Part shown: positions 16,308 to 24,612 of the stretch, in pieces
How positions within the stretch are numbered: position 1 is the first letter of the stretch
Layout of the letters: each line of letters opens with the position of its first letter
NCBI GenBank assembly: GCA_028287395.1
Contig: JAQBPR010000115.1
Coordinates: 1-33,783, forward strand
Length of the DNA stretch: 33,783 nucleotides
Direction of reading: 5' to 3'
Source of the DNA: Bacilli bacterium
GTDB taxonomy: Bacteria > Bacillota > Bacilli > Paenibacillales > NBRC-103111
Notes under the pieces: generated by a model
Database searches by the model: none
Seen by the model: only the letters and a program-made list of their open reading frames with translations
Told to the model about the DNA's origin: nothing
Position numbers and translations under genes: made by a program

Positions 16308-17156
16308 ATGAATGAATGGAGCGATATTACGATTATGAATGCATGGTGGTGTTTATTTAGAAAAGAATTTCGTCTTATGCGAGCGTATGCAATCACTAAT
16401 GGACTATTGCTTCTATTCGGAGGAATTTTTGCAATTAGTATGGCTAACAGCTATCATCACGGCCTTTCAAGCTTAGTCTTATTTATTGCAATGATCTGGC
16501 ACTCTGTATATCTTCTCTTGTACATGTTTAAGAGTCTGCGTGCCGAGAAGAAAAACACGCCGCTTTGGTTGCAATCTCCTCAGTCTGGATGGATGCTGAT
16601 TTTCGCCAAATTTGCAGCAGGACTAGTAATGATGGGGGGTTCTCTCGGAGTGAATTTAATACTCTGGCTATGGGCTGTACATCTGGATTTTCTGACTGGA
16701 CTGTATCAAGGTCCTTCCGGCTTACGGTTCTTACTCTCCTTTCATAGTCAATTCATGCAACATTGGGGTTTATTAGCGCTTGAGTCGGTCCAGTGTGCGC
16801 TTCTGCTAGCAGCCCTTGGTTGCTTGATTTATTTTATTGTAAATATATGCAAATATGTATTGCGCGGGTGGCGCTGGATGCTTTTCCCGATTTTAATTTT
16901 CATTACGCTTCATTTAATCGTTCGTTTTAATGATACTTCTTTTTATAACACACTGTTCCATTGGGGGAAATTAAACATACCCGAATTTTCAACATTATTT
17001 TCCATAGCGCCATCTAGCCATGCTCATTTCTCACAAATGCCTGGGAGCTTTTTTGTGGGTCCTCTCTATTGGGGGGATATTCTTTATAGATTCTTTTTAA
17101 CCGCCGTGTTCTTTTATGCCGCAGGCTGGTTGCTTGACCGGAAAGTCGAGGTGTAG
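16308..17156 (+). CDS. ABC-2 type membrane protein of a YtrA-type operon
   Basis: A 282-residue protein with about six membrane helices and an N-terminal cytosolic helix (WWCLFRKEFRLMRAYAI) typical of ABC-2 permeases. LRAEKKNTPLWLQSPQSGW is the region in related exporters that contacts the ATPase. With the ATPase encoded at 17546 it should form an exporter; systems like this respond to cell-wall-active antibiotics or peptides in Bacillus, but the substrate here is unknown. It is the first gene after the operator. The start is uncertain: ATG 16308 has no ribosome site, while ATG 16335 has GGAG 13 bases upstream. Confidence 0.75.
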   Translation: MNEWSDITIMNAWWCLFRKEFRLMRAYAITNGLLLLFGGIFAISMANSYHHGLSSLVLFIAMIWHSVYLLLYMFKSLRAEKKNTPLWLQSPQSGWMLIFAKFAAGLVMMGGSLGVNLILWLWAVHLDFLTGLYQGPSGLRFLLSFHSQFMQHWGLLALESVQCALLLAALGCLIYFIVNICKYVLRGWRWMLFPILIFITLHLIVRFNDTSFYNTLFHWGKLNIPEFSTLFSIAPSSHAHFSQMPGSFFVGPLYWGDILYRFFLTAVFFYAAGWLLDRKVEV

Positions 17157-17160
17157 CCAA

Positions 17161-17553
17161 GTGGGAGATGGTTTTACCGGTACAGCTCCAATATATCATC
17201 AGATCGTGCAGAAAATATGCAGTCAAATCGTACGCGGTGATTTGCTTCCAGGTGACAAGCTTCCTTCCGTACGAGAGCTGGCTGTGCAATTCGGGGTGAA
17301 TCCAAATACAGTGCAAAGAGTCTACATGGAACTTGAACGACTTGCTATTGCAGAAGCACGCCGCGGTCAGGGAACGTTTGTGACGGAGGATCAGGCATTA
17401 CTAAAAGTGATTCGGAATCAACTAAAGCAGAATAAAATAGAAACATTTGTTTTAGAAATGCAAGAACTTGGATTCGAGCCTGATGAAATAATCCAAGGAT
17501 TACGTGATTATTTAGACAAGTTGCATAAAAACGGAGGGACATCCCATGAGTAA
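17161..17553 (+). CDS. GntR-family regulator, YtrA subfamily
   Basis: A 130-residue repressor with the classic short GntR winged helix (PIYHQIVQKICSQIVRGDLL, PGDKLPSVRELA, NPNTVQRVYMELE, RGQGTFV) and only a brief helical tail for dimerisation, the mark of the YtrA group. GTG 17161 is chosen: GAGGTG lies seven bases upstream, overlapping the permease stop, and the resulting protein starts just before the conserved PIY. It should bind the 36-base palindrome at 16270-16305 and repress its own operon. Placing the regulator second, between permease and ATPase, is less usual than a first-gene position. Confidence 0.87.
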   Translation: MGDGFTGTAPIYHQIVQKICSQIVRGDLLPGDKLPSVRELAVQFGVNPNTVQRVYMELERLAIAEARRGQGTFVTEDQALLKVIRNQLKQNKIETFVLEMQELGFEPDEIIQGLRDYLDKLHKNGGTSHE

Positions 17554-18247
17554 TATCGTTACATTTAATCATGTTTCCAAAAAATTTTCCGGACGAGTCG
17601 CACTAACGGATGTCAGCTTCAATCTTCCGAGCGGAAAAATAATCGGTATCATTGGACCAAACGGTTCAGGAAAATCAACTTTACTTAAATTAATAGCCGG
17701 ATTATTAAGACCCTCCCGTGGAAACGTTTTACTGAATGGAGCATCAGTCGAGCGGCGAAGTTCTGCAAAAATAGCTTATTTACCTGAGCAAGATGGTTGT
17801 TATCCATTTTACACCGTAGCCGAAACAATTCAATTTCATCAAAATATCTTCGCTGATTTCAATCATCATAAAGCGATGGAAATGATTGATTTTATGAAAC
17901 TGGACCGCAAGCAAAAGGTGGGTTCATTATCAAAAGGCAACCTTACACGTTTTAAAATGGTTACCGCCCTTTCGCGCCGCGCTCCGCTAATTTTACTGGA
18001 TGAACCTTTATCTGGACTTGATCCAATGATTCGTGAATCGATCATTCAAGGACTCATTACCTTCGTTGATTTATCCGAACAAACCGTTATGATGACAACA
18101 CACGAAATTATTGAAATGGAGCCCGTCCTCGATATGGTTGTTGCCATGAATCAAGGTGAAATGATATGTATCGACGAGGTTGATAACATTCGAAGCGAAC
18201 ATGGAAAAAGTCTGATGGATTGGATGAAAAAAATATATCGCGTTTAA
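17546..18247 (+). CDS. ABC transporter ATP-binding protein of the YtrA-type operon
   Basis: A 233-residue ATPase with Walker A GPNGSGKST (37-45), Q-loop near EQDG, Walker B LILLDEP (148-154), D-loop SGLDP and switch His in TTHE. The signature motif is LSKGN (128-132) rather than LSGGQ, as seen in YtrB/BcrA-type exporters. It should drive the membrane protein encoded at 16308. Its ATG overlaps the regulator stop by eight bases (ATGAGTAA), with GGAGGG upstream, so the pair is coupled. Confidence 0.88.
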   Translation: MSNIVTFNHVSKKFSGRVALTDVSFNLPSGKIIGIIGPNGSGKSTLLKLIAGLLRPSRGNVLLNGASVERRSSAKIAYLPEQDGCYPFYTVAETIQFHQNIFADFNHHKAMEMIDFMKLDRKQKVGSLSKGNLTRFKMVTALSRRAPLILLDEPLSGLDPMIRESIIQGLITFVDLSEQTVMMTTHEIIEMEPVLDMVVAMNQGEMICIDEVDNIRSEHGKSLMDWMKKIYRV

Positions 18248-18260
18248 GGAGTCGATCTTA

Positions 18261-18350
18261 TTGAAAGAAATATCACTTACACAAAGGAGTTGGTTATTAT
18301 TCATCGTCTTTAAACTTTGGGGACAAAGAAAACCCGCACAACAAATCTAA
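18261..18350 (+). CDS. 29-residue ORF, possible remnant of a second ABC permease
   Basis: TTG 18261 with AAGGAG eight bases upstream opens a 29-residue frame starting MKEISLTQRSWLLFIVFKLW, which resembles the cytosolic N-terminal helix of ABC-2 permeases and then stops. It sits exactly where a second permease gene would be expected in such an operon. It may be a decayed permease or a real small protein; the good ribosome site keeps both open. No continuation of a permease was seen in other frames before the next gene. Confidence 0.4.
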   Translation: MKEISLTQRSWLLFIVFKLWGQRKPAQQI

Positions 18351-18368
18351 TCATGATTGGAGAAAAAA

Positions 18369-18779
18369 ATGGATAACAAAAATTTAACGGCGGTTCATAA
18401 ATTCGGTCGATTGGTATTCGCATTCTTAGCTTTGATTTTTGCCGCTTGTATTATTGTACAGGTATTTCTAGCCGGTCTTGCTGTATTTGTAAATAAAGAC
18501 GATTGGGGTCCTCATACGTCATTTATTCATGTTTTTGAGTTTGTACCTATACTTATGTTCGCAGTTTCGTTTATCGGACGTGTGCCGAGTCGGATTCGTT
18601 GGAATAGCCTAGGATTATTTATTATGATTATCCTGCAATATATTACTGCTAAAGCCTTGTCGGGCATGTGGTTAGCAGCGCTTCATCCGGTTATTGCGAT
18701 ATTTTTATTTTGGAACGCATTAACAATCGTGAAGCAATCTTGGAGATGGATATTGGCTAAAGAGAATATCAACGAGTAA
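18369..18779 (+). CDS. DUF6220 family membrane protein
   Basis: A 136-residue protein with four membrane helices and the DUF6220 pattern: IIVQVFLAGLAVF, a conserved His in HTSFIHVFEF, a third helix with ILQYITAKAL, and ALHPVIAIFLFWNAL. The conserved His residues within or beside the helices (H in HTSF, HVFEF and LHP) recall haem- or metal-binding quinol-type membrane proteins, but no function is established. GGAG lies six bases before ATG 18369. It may be read with the ABC operon upstream. Confidence 0.75.
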   Translation: MDNKNLTAVHKFGRLVFAFLALIFAACIIVQVFLAGLAVFVNKDDWGPHTSFIHVFEFVPILMFAVSFIGRVPSRIRWNSLGLFIMIILQYITAKALSGMWLAALHPVIAIFLFWNALTIVKQSWRWILAKENINE

Positions 18780-18801
18780 TTGAATCTTGAATCTGCCTGC
18801 A

Positions 18802-18832
18802 AATAGTACCTTGGATCATCACGGGTACTATT
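18802..18832 (+). terminator. possible weak terminator after the DUF6220 gene
   Basis: AATAGTACC (18802-18810) and GGTACTATT (18824-18832) form a 9-base stem with a 13-base loop; the following CTTCATTTCT is only moderately T-rich. Confidence 0.45.
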
Positions 18833-18861
18833 CTTCATTTCTAGGCATTATAAAAATATTC

Positions 18862-18890
18862 TTGACTTCTTTCCCTTAGTTGGTTATATT
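18862..18890 (+). promoter_or_regulatory. promoter of the MarR/efflux operon
   Basis: TTGACT (18862-18867), 17 bases, TATATT (18885-18890). Close to the sigma-A consensus and correctly placed for the MarR gene. Confidence 0.7.
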
Positions 18891-18907
18891 CTTATTAGAT
18901 AAATATT

Positions 18908-18918
18908 TTAGTAACTAA
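18908..18918. promoter_or_regulatory. candidate MarR operator
   Basis: TTAGTAACTAA is a perfect 5-1-5 palindrome directly after the predicted start site. A half-match (TTAGTT) lies in the promoter spacer. Self-repression by the downstream MarR protein is the likely use. Confidence 0.45.
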
Positions 18919-18967
18919 GATACTTTTCGTTTAAGATGTTCACCAATTAAGGAAGGAGGCGAGGATT

Positions 18968-19459
18968 TTGTCATCACAAGATTATAGGATGGACGAAATC
19001 AACGAACAAGATATTGAAGATCAAAAAAATGAACTTCTTAAACAGATGCAGGGCGCTCTGGAGGGTCTTGCTTCAAAGTTTAAGCATGAGACACAGCAAG
19101 TAAATGCAAACGAGCAGCTTGCAGACGGACAAATATTTTTATTGTTTAATCTTTGCAAAAAAGGTATTTGCAATGCATCGGATGTGGCAAATATGATCGG
19201 CATCACTTCTGGTGCTGTGACAGGAATGACGGATAAAATGGTAAACATGGGTTTAATCACCCGGGAACGATCTGAAGAAGATCGGCGTGTGGTATTATTT
19301 TCCATTTCAGAAAAAGGCAAAGAAGCCATGCAGCGGATTCGCGATAAAAGATTTAAACGAGTAAACGAATTATTCCGTCAATTAACCATTAGTGAATTAG
19401 AAACAACCGTCAACGTTTTTAACAAAATAACAGATTTAATAGAGAAAGCAAAAGCTTAG
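18968..19459 (+). CDS. MarR-family transcriptional regulator
   Basis: A 163-residue winged-helix regulator: recognition region NASDVANMIGITSGAVTGMTDKM then wing LITRERSEEDRRVVLFSISEKG, with dimerisation helices at both ends. The acidic first 30 residues are longer than usual. TTG 18968 is supported by AAGGAGG with eight-base spacing. It is followed 11 bases later by a multidrug efflux gene; this pair resembles YusO-YusP of B. subtilis. It probably represses the operon until a drug or related ligand binds. Confidence 0.88.
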   Translation: MSSQDYRMDEINEQDIEDQKNELLKQMQGALEGLASKFKHETQQVNANEQLADGQIFLLFNLCKKGICNASDVANMIGITSGAVTGMTDKMVNMGLITRERSEEDRRVVLFSISEKGKEAMQRIRDKRFKRVNELFRQLTISELETTVNVFNKITDLIEKAKA

Positions 19460-19470
19460 GAGAGATTAAC

Positions 19471-21054
19471 ATGACTAATACATCAGATTCTAAAAATGTA
19501 AAACTTATTGTCATCGGTTTGATGATTGGATTATTGCTATCGGCATTAGACCAGACCGTTGTTTCTACTGCAATGCCAACCGTAATTAATCAATTACACG
19601 GATTTAACTTGTATAGCTGGGTATTTTCCATCTACATGCTCACTTCCACTACCGCGGTTCCTATTTTTGGTAAGTTAGCTGATTTGTATGGTAGAAGAAA
19701 CATTTATTTAGTCGGTATGGGCTTTTTCATAATTGGCTCTGCTCTCTGCGGTCTTTCGCAAAACATGACTGAATTAATTGTTTTTCGGGGAATTCAAGGA
19801 ATTGGCGCAGGTGCGTTAATGCCGCTTGCCATGACGATTATTGGCGACATATTCCCTCCTGAAAAACGGGGAAAAATGCAAGGGGTTTTTGGTGCGGTAT
19901 TCGGTCTATCCAGTATAATTGGACCCGCTGCCGGTGGATTTATTGTCGATCATTTAAATTGGCAGTGGATATTTTACGTTAACTTGCCTTTTGGGATTAT
20001 TGCTGCGATCATCTTATCCATTGCCTTAAAAGAAAAGAGAAACAAAGAGAAACGTTCGATTGACTGGTTTGGCGCTATTTTCTTAACCGGATCAATCGTT
20101 TCCATACTATTAGGACTTGTGCTCGCCGGAGCTACAGATCAACCAGGGACTCATTATGCTTGGGGATCTCCGCAAATTATTGGTTTGTTCTGTATTGGCG
20201 CAATTTTAATTGGCCTTTTCTTGTTTATTGAATCCAAAGCGAAAGAACCCATTATTCCACTATTCTTATTTAAGAATAAAGTTATTAGTGTAGTCAGTAT
20301 AGCTGGATTTTTCATGGGAACAGGAATGTTTGGTGCCATCACTTATATTCCATTGTTCGTTCAAGGTGTAGTGGGAACTTCCGCATCCTTGGCAGGCTAT
20401 GTACTCACCCCATTAATGCTTTCACTCATTATAGCTAGTATTATTGGCGGACGGATTATTTCTAAAGTAACTTATCGGTCCATTATTATAGTCAGTATGA
20501 CCATTATGGGAATAGGATTTATCCTTATGTCCACGATGAATGTTCATACCAGCAATTTATCTGTTGTGTTTTATATGATTATTACAGGCTTTGGAATGGG
20601 GTCATTGATGCCTACATTTACAATTGCAGTTCAAAGTGCCGTCGGCCCGGAACTACGCGGTGTAGCTACTTCTTCATCACAGTTTTTTCGTTCAATTGGC
20701 GGTACGATGGGCGTCAGCATTATGGGTGCCATAATGGCCAACCAAATGGCATCAGGCTTAAAAGAAGCAGCTAAAACAACCTTAGCTCAGGTACCACCAG
20801 CAACACTTAAACAATTTTCGAATCCGCAATTGCTACTTAATGCCGCTACCCGCAAATCCATGCCACACGATGTATTTTTAACTGTACAACAAGTATTGGC
20901 AAACTCGATTGATTGGGTATTCATTACAGGCGTTATCTTCGTCTTAATCGGTGCAGTTGCCGCGATCTTTTTAGGCAAGGAACGATTAAAACCTTCAGGA
21001 GTTACAGAAGGTAAAGAAAGTGGAAAAATGAAGGTTGAAATGGAAATGCTGTAA
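19471..21054 (+). CDS. DHA2-family (14-helix) multidrug efflux MFS transporter
   Basis: A 527-residue MFS protein with 14 predicted helices. Motif D1 LDQTVVSTAMP, motif A GKLADLYGRR, motif B FRGIQGIGAGALMPL and antiporter motif C GPAAGGFI are intact, as in EmrB/QacA/LmrB. It should export hydrophobic drugs in exchange for protons. AGGAGA lies eight bases before the ATG. It is co-transcribed with the MarR gene and ends at a strong terminator. Confidence 0.9.
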   Translation: MTNTSDSKNVKLIVIGLMIGLLLSALDQTVVSTAMPTVINQLHGFNLYSWVFSIYMLTSTTAVPIFGKLADLYGRRNIYLVGMGFFIIGSALCGLSQNMTELIVFRGIQGIGAGALMPLAMTIIGDIFPPEKRGKMQGVFGAVFGLSSIIGPAAGGFIVDHLNWQWIFYVNLPFGIIAAIILSIALKEKRNKEKRSIDWFGAIFLTGSIVSILLGLVLAGATDQPGTHYAWGSPQIIGLFCIGAILIGLFLFIESKAKEPIIPLFLFKNKVISVVSIAGFFMGTGMFGAITYIPLFVQGVVGTSASLAGYVLTPLMLSLIIASIIGGRIISKVTYRSIIIVSMTIMGIGFILMSTMNVHTSNLSVVFYMIITGFGMGSLMPTFTIAVQSAVGPELRGVATSSSQFFRSIGGTMGVSIMGAIMANQMASGLKEAAKTTLAQVPPATLKQFSNPQLLLNAATRKSMPHDVFLTVQQVLANSIDWVFITGVIFVLIGAVAAIFLGKERLKPSGVTEGKESGKMKVEMEML

Positions 21055-21066
21055 GAAAACCAAAGA

Positions 21067-21098
21067 AGCTCGGTCCTCATAGGATCGAGCTCTTTTTG
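21067..21098 (+). terminator. terminator after the efflux gene
   Basis: AGCTCGGTCC (21067-21076) pairs with GGATCGAGCT (21082-21091, one G-U) around a 5-base loop and is followed by CTTTTTG. It lies between convergent genes; on the minus strand the peptidase ends just before it, where it lacks a good T run. Confidence 0.8.
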
Positions 21099-21103
21099 TA
21101 TTC

Positions 21104-21988
21104 CTATATTTGTAATCCAAGCAGTAAAATCCGGCTCACTTTAGTATACATTTCACTAAATTGGCTAAGAGGCAACGGATTAATGCCTAATCCTGCTTCC
21201 ACAGTAAATCCAAGTTTACCAAATTCCTGAATGAACCAATCTTTGTATCCTGCATCACTATCCGTTAATTTCACTGCGCGATAACCACTTGCAAGGGCGA
21301 ATTTTTCTGCCGTGGCAGAGGATTCAGCTGGTTCCATATCTCGGTAGTTCCAATAAATTTCTTCGCCCTGCGTATGCAATGCAATGACTAAATCAAAGCA
21401 ATGGTTTATTGTAAATCGGGCAATTGCATCCGCTTCAGGCTCCGATAGAGGCGCTTCTCCGGAATAGTTAAAGGGCCCTGGCTTTGAAACAGCACGCCGA
21501 GATTGCTCGTGCCCCCAATGCGCCGGAAATTGATCATTTAAATCCACGCCACGAATATTTGCTTTCCAACGTGTAAAGTCGGTTGATCCATTGTTCCATT
21601 CAAGTAATTGGTTTGAATAGGGATGCTGATTATTCACCCCGTTTATTGCTAATTCAACGCCATCTGGATTAAGCATCGGCACAAGCCAAAGTGTTGTTTG
21701 TTGCAGAAGCAAAGGAATATTTTCGTGTTGAAACGGCCCCTTCTCATTTACTGATTCACACATACAATCTTCAATAAACTTCATCAATAATGCAGATGTA
21801 ATCCATTCATTCGCATGAATGGCGGCATTATAATGTATTTCACGCAGCCCCCGACCCAATTTTATTGCTATAATTTCTTTTCCTAACACGCTGTATCCGA
21901 TTACTTCACTTTGAACACACGGGTATTTCTGTTCCAGTAAATGAACCTTTTTTCGCATGATGTTATAACTATAGGGTTCTTCTATCAT
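21104..21988 (-). CDS. M14 zinc peptidase, gamma-D-glutamyl-meso-DAP endopeptidase I-like
   Basis: A 294-residue peptidase of the M14 fold. Zinc ligands are His58 and Glu61 (IHANEW) and His205 (LHTQGEEIYW), with the catalytic Glu264 in FTVEAGLG. The motifs VPMLNPDGVEL, FPAHWG and GEAPLSEPEA match the ENP1/MpaA-like group that cuts between D-Glu and meso-DAP in peptidoglycan stems. No signal peptide, so it probably acts in the cytoplasm on imported muropeptides. ATG 21988 is chosen because AAGGTGG lies upstream; a longer frame would overlap murI by over 100 bases. It follows glutamate racemase by 32 bases. Confidence 0.82.
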   Translation of the reverse strand: MIEEPYSYNIMRKKVHLLEQKYPCVQSEVIGYSVLGKEIIAIKLGRGLREIHYNAAIHANEWITSALLMKFIEDCMCESVNEKGPFQHENIPLLLQQTTLWLVPMLNPDGVELAINGVNNQHPYSNQLLEWNNGSTDFTRWKANIRGVDLNDQFPAHWGHEQSRRAVSKPGPFNYSGEAPLSEPEADAIARFTINHCFDLVIALHTQGEEIYWNYRDMEPAESSATAEKFALASGYRAVKLTDSDAGYKDWFIQEFGKLGFTVEAGLGINPLPLSQFSEMYTKVSRILLLGLQI

Positions 21989-22020
21989 TTGAATCCACCT
22001 TTTTTTCTTTAAATATAGAT

Positions 22021-22833
22021 TTAAACGATTCGCGGCACTTGCCAAACTACAGGTGTGACTTTTATCTGCTCGCCTAACCAAGCTTGGGCAATTTGCTGAA
22101 AAATACGAGAATCGCCACTGCAAAAAAAATGGTGAACCGGCAATTGATCCGTTGTTGCAAGATGACCTCTGTGGTGCAATATTGTACTGATTTCCCGCGC
22201 CGTTTCATCAGCCGAGCTAATTAAGGCCACTTTATCCCCCATAACCGTTGCAATGGTTTCGCGTAAGAAGGGATAATGAGTGCAGCCTAAAATTAAACAA
22301 TCCATTGGCAATTTGCGCAGCGAGGCTAACGATTTACTTACATCCTGTTTAGTCTCCTCTGTATCGAATAACCCTTGCTCCACTAACGGAACAAAACTGG
22401 GACAAGTGAGTGAAATCACTTTAATGGAAGGTGAAAGCTGCTTCAATGCAATTTCGTAGGCTCTACTTTTTATAGTACCTTCTGTTCCAATCACACCCAC
22501 CACACCCATTTTGGTTGTTTTTATTGCAGCGCGGGCTCCAGGATGAATGACGCCTACAACAGGAACAGAAACAAAAGCGCGGACAGGGTCTAAAGCAACA
22601 GCAGTGGCCGTATTACAAGCTATCACGATCAATTTCGGTTGAAATTGGATTAGATAGTGGACAATTTGTTTTGTAAAAAAAATAATTTCTGATGAAGAAC
22701 GTGGTCCGTATGGTGTTCTGGCGGTATCACCAAAATAAATTATTTTCTCCTGAGGGAGCTGCCGCATCACTTCTTTAACAACGGTAAGCCCTCCTACACC
22801 TGAATCTAAGATTGCTACGGCTTGCTGCACCAA
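22021..22833 (-). CDS. murI: glutamate racemase
   Basis: A 270-residue racemase. AILDSGVGGLTV, FGDTARTPYG, Cys73 in ACNTATA and Cys184 in GCTHYP supply the two-base cysteine pair that interconverts L- and D-glutamate; D-Glu feeds peptidoglycan stem synthesis. The TTG at 22833 has AAGGA eight bases upstream; the next codon, GTG 22830, is also possible. It forms a two-gene unit with the D-Glu-DAP endopeptidase downstream, which links making and salvaging of D-Glu. Confidence 0.93.
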   Translation of the reverse strand: MVQQAVAILDSGVGGLTVVKEVMRQLPQEKIIYFGDTARTPYGPRSSSEIIFFTKQIVHYLIQFQPKLIVIACNTATAVALDPVRAFVSVPVVGVIHPGARAAIKTTKMGVVGVIGTEGTIKSRAYEIALKQLSPSIKVISLTCPSFVPLVEQGLFDTEETKQDVSKSLASLRKLPMDCLILGCTHYPFLRETIATVMGDKVALISSADETAREISTILHHRGHLATTDQLPVHHFFCSGDSRIFQQIAQAWLGEQIKVTPVVWQVPRIV

Positions 22834-23026
22834 TGCTCGCTTCCTTTTCCATTAAAATAAAGTTTTTAAATCTTCATGATTAGAATATGAATAGGATGGT
22901 TAAAACGTACCAAGACACCAACTCGTTTAGTTCGTGAATATGAACCTTGCTTTTTTTTGAAACTTTTTGTACGTTTTTTCGTCTGTTATGTTATGCTAGA
23001 AATTATTTTATTGAAGGGAAATGAAA

Positions 23027-24157
23027 ATGGCACAACCAACTATTCAACAAGAGTTCTCGCAACAAACTCCATTAGGAACCCGTCAATCCAAACCACGCGC
23101 TAAAAAAAAACGCGGGATTTTTTGGAGAACAATCGGTTATCTGTTTTTAGTGGCCGCTATAGTAATCGCTTTGTTTCTTATTTGGTTTTTCCTTACACCA
23201 TCAGGTACTGAAAAACGTAATGTGCTTGCCGATTCTATCATTTCAACCCAGCACCGGGAATGGGCTAAATATTTAATCGGTTCTGCAGAATTGCAAAAAA
23301 GAGTCGATGCATACTGGCAGCGTTTCAACGATTATGCCAATAAGCCAGTAACTGAAAAAGTGGTTATTCCTGTTGTTGCTGAGCAAGAAAAAAAACCATT
23401 AATTGATGTGAAGCCGATTGAAGGCAAAGGATTTAAAGGCTATTTATTGACTATTTCCGATCCTAAAAAAGTCCGCATTGTCGTGCCGCTCAAAGCTGGA
23501 AAAGGCGAAAAGGTAACGAGCATGGTTAAACGAACCGGCGCCATCGCAGGAGTTAATGGTGGTGGTTTTAACGACCCGAATTGGTCGGGAAATGGATTTA
23601 AACCCGAAGGAATCGTCATATCCGAGGGGAAAATATTTTATAAAGATGTGGGTATGGATACTCCCGTTCATGTAATGGGCATCGATAGTGAAGGGAACAT
23701 GATCGCAGGTAAATATTCGCCTAATCAATTATTAAAGATGAATGTAATGGAAGCTGCTTCTTATGCACCACGATTTATAGTAAACGGAGTTGGGCAAATA
23801 AAAAATGAAGCAGACGGCTGGGGAATTGCGCCAAGAACCTGTATGGCGCAAAAAAAGGACGGCAGTATCATGTTTGCGATCATTGATGGAAGACAGCCCA
23901 CCTACAGCTTAGGCGCAACCTTGTTTGACGTCCAGAAGGTGCTTTTGGACAACGGAGCGATTATTGCCGCTAACCTGGATGGCGGCGCTTCAACGGTTTT
24001 GGTCAAAGATAATCAAATTATCAATCGTCCCTCCAGCGAATTTGGTGAAAGATACTTACCTACCGCATGGTTAGTTTTCGATAGTCCACAATCGGTTTAT
24101 GTAAAGAATGTTTGGGAAGGGATTGATATGTCTAAATTCGATTCCACCAAATGGTAA
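23027..24157 (+). CDS. phosphodiester glycosidase (NAGPA domain) family exoprotein
   Basis: A 376-residue protein with a basic cytosolic N-terminus (KPRAKKKRG), one membrane anchor (about residues 33-55), then an extracellular NAGPA domain (PF09992): GVNGGGFNDP, WGIAPRTCMAQKKDG, FAIIDGRQP, and the C-terminal NLDGGASTVL hallmark. Bacterial members act on phosphodiester-linked sugars of wall or polysaccharide, but exact substrates are mostly unknown. ATG 23027 is preferred over 23021 because GAAGGG lies eight bases before it. Single-gene unit between two terminator-bounded blocks. Confidence 0.85.
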   Translation: MAQPTIQQEFSQQTPLGTRQSKPRAKKKRGIFWRTIGYLFLVAAIVIALFLIWFFLTPSGTEKRNVLADSIISTQHREWAKYLIGSAELQKRVDAYWQRFNDYANKPVTEKVVIPVVAEQEKKPLIDVKPIEGKGFKGYLLTISDPKKVRIVVPLKAGKGEKVTSMVKRTGAIAGVNGGGFNDPNWSGNGFKPEGIVISEGKIFYKDVGMDTPVHVMGIDSEGNMIAGKYSPNQLLKMNVMEAASYAPRFIVNGVGQIKNEADGWGIAPRTCMAQKKDGSIMFAIIDGRQPTYSLGATLFDVQKVLLDNGAIIAANLDGGASTVLVKDNQIINRPSSEFGERYLPTAWLVFDSPQSVYVKNVWEGIDMSKFDSTKW

Positions 24158-24173
24158 TACGATAATGAAGTAA

Positions 24174-24222
24174 CAAAAAAAGCCGATAATCGAGGCATTC
24201 ACCTCAGCGATCGGCTTTTTTC
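24174..24222. terminator. bidirectional terminator
   Basis: AAAAAAGCCGAT at the left and ATCGGCTTTTTT at the right, with an inner CGAGG/CCTC stem and 6-base loop. It serves both the NAGPA gene on the plus strand and ytxH on the minus strand. Confidence 0.9.
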
Positions 24223-24239
24223 CTACTAATAAACAGATA

Positions 24240-24605
24240 TTACTCGTTTTTTGCATCATCCTCATGCTCAACGCTTTCCTCGACGTTCTCATGGGTGCCA
24301 GTGGCTTGCTTGCGACCTTCTCGCCAGTTTTTCACTTCTCCAACTACTGTGGTAGCAGCTACCTTTGCTTTATCAACCCACTCCGCTGTTTGGCTGCTTG
24401 CCGTTTTTGCGATATTCACTGTTTTTTCGCTTACATTGCTTGCAATTTTTTGTGTTTTTTCACTGATGTTATTGTACTGCTCAGAAATATCGCCACGCAG
24501 CTCACGTCCTGATTTTGGAGCCAGTAACAAGGCTGCCATAGCTCCTAACACACCACCCACTACAGCTCCGATCAAAAAATCTTTTCCATCGACTTTTTTA
24601 GACAT
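24240..24605 (-). CDS. ytxH: YtxH domain protein (general-stress, membrane-anchored)
   Basis: A 121-residue protein: a glycine-rich membrane helix (FLIGAVVGGVLGAMAALLLAPKSGRELR, the YtxH signature when read in two parts) followed by a long amphipathic, apolipoprotein-like coil rich in Ser, Thr, Ala and Lys, and an acidic tail. In B. subtilis ytxGHJ is a general-stress operon; the molecular role is unknown. ATG 24605 is chosen because AAGGAG lies ten bases before it, inside the end of ytxG, so both are coupled. Longer readings upstream lack a ribosome site and would overlap ytxG. Confidence 0.85.
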   Translation of the reverse strand: MSKKVDGKDFLIGAVVGGVLGAMAALLLAPKSGRELRGDISEQYNNISEKTQKIASNVSEKTVNIAKTASSQTAEWVDKAKVAATTVVGEVKNWREGRKQATGTHENVEESVEHEDDAKNE

Positions 24606-24612
24606 TTTTATG

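Noticed and set aside
22021..22123. N-terminal extension of the M14 peptidase overlapping murI
   Set aside because: ATG 21988 has a good ribosome site; the extension is a murI shadow.
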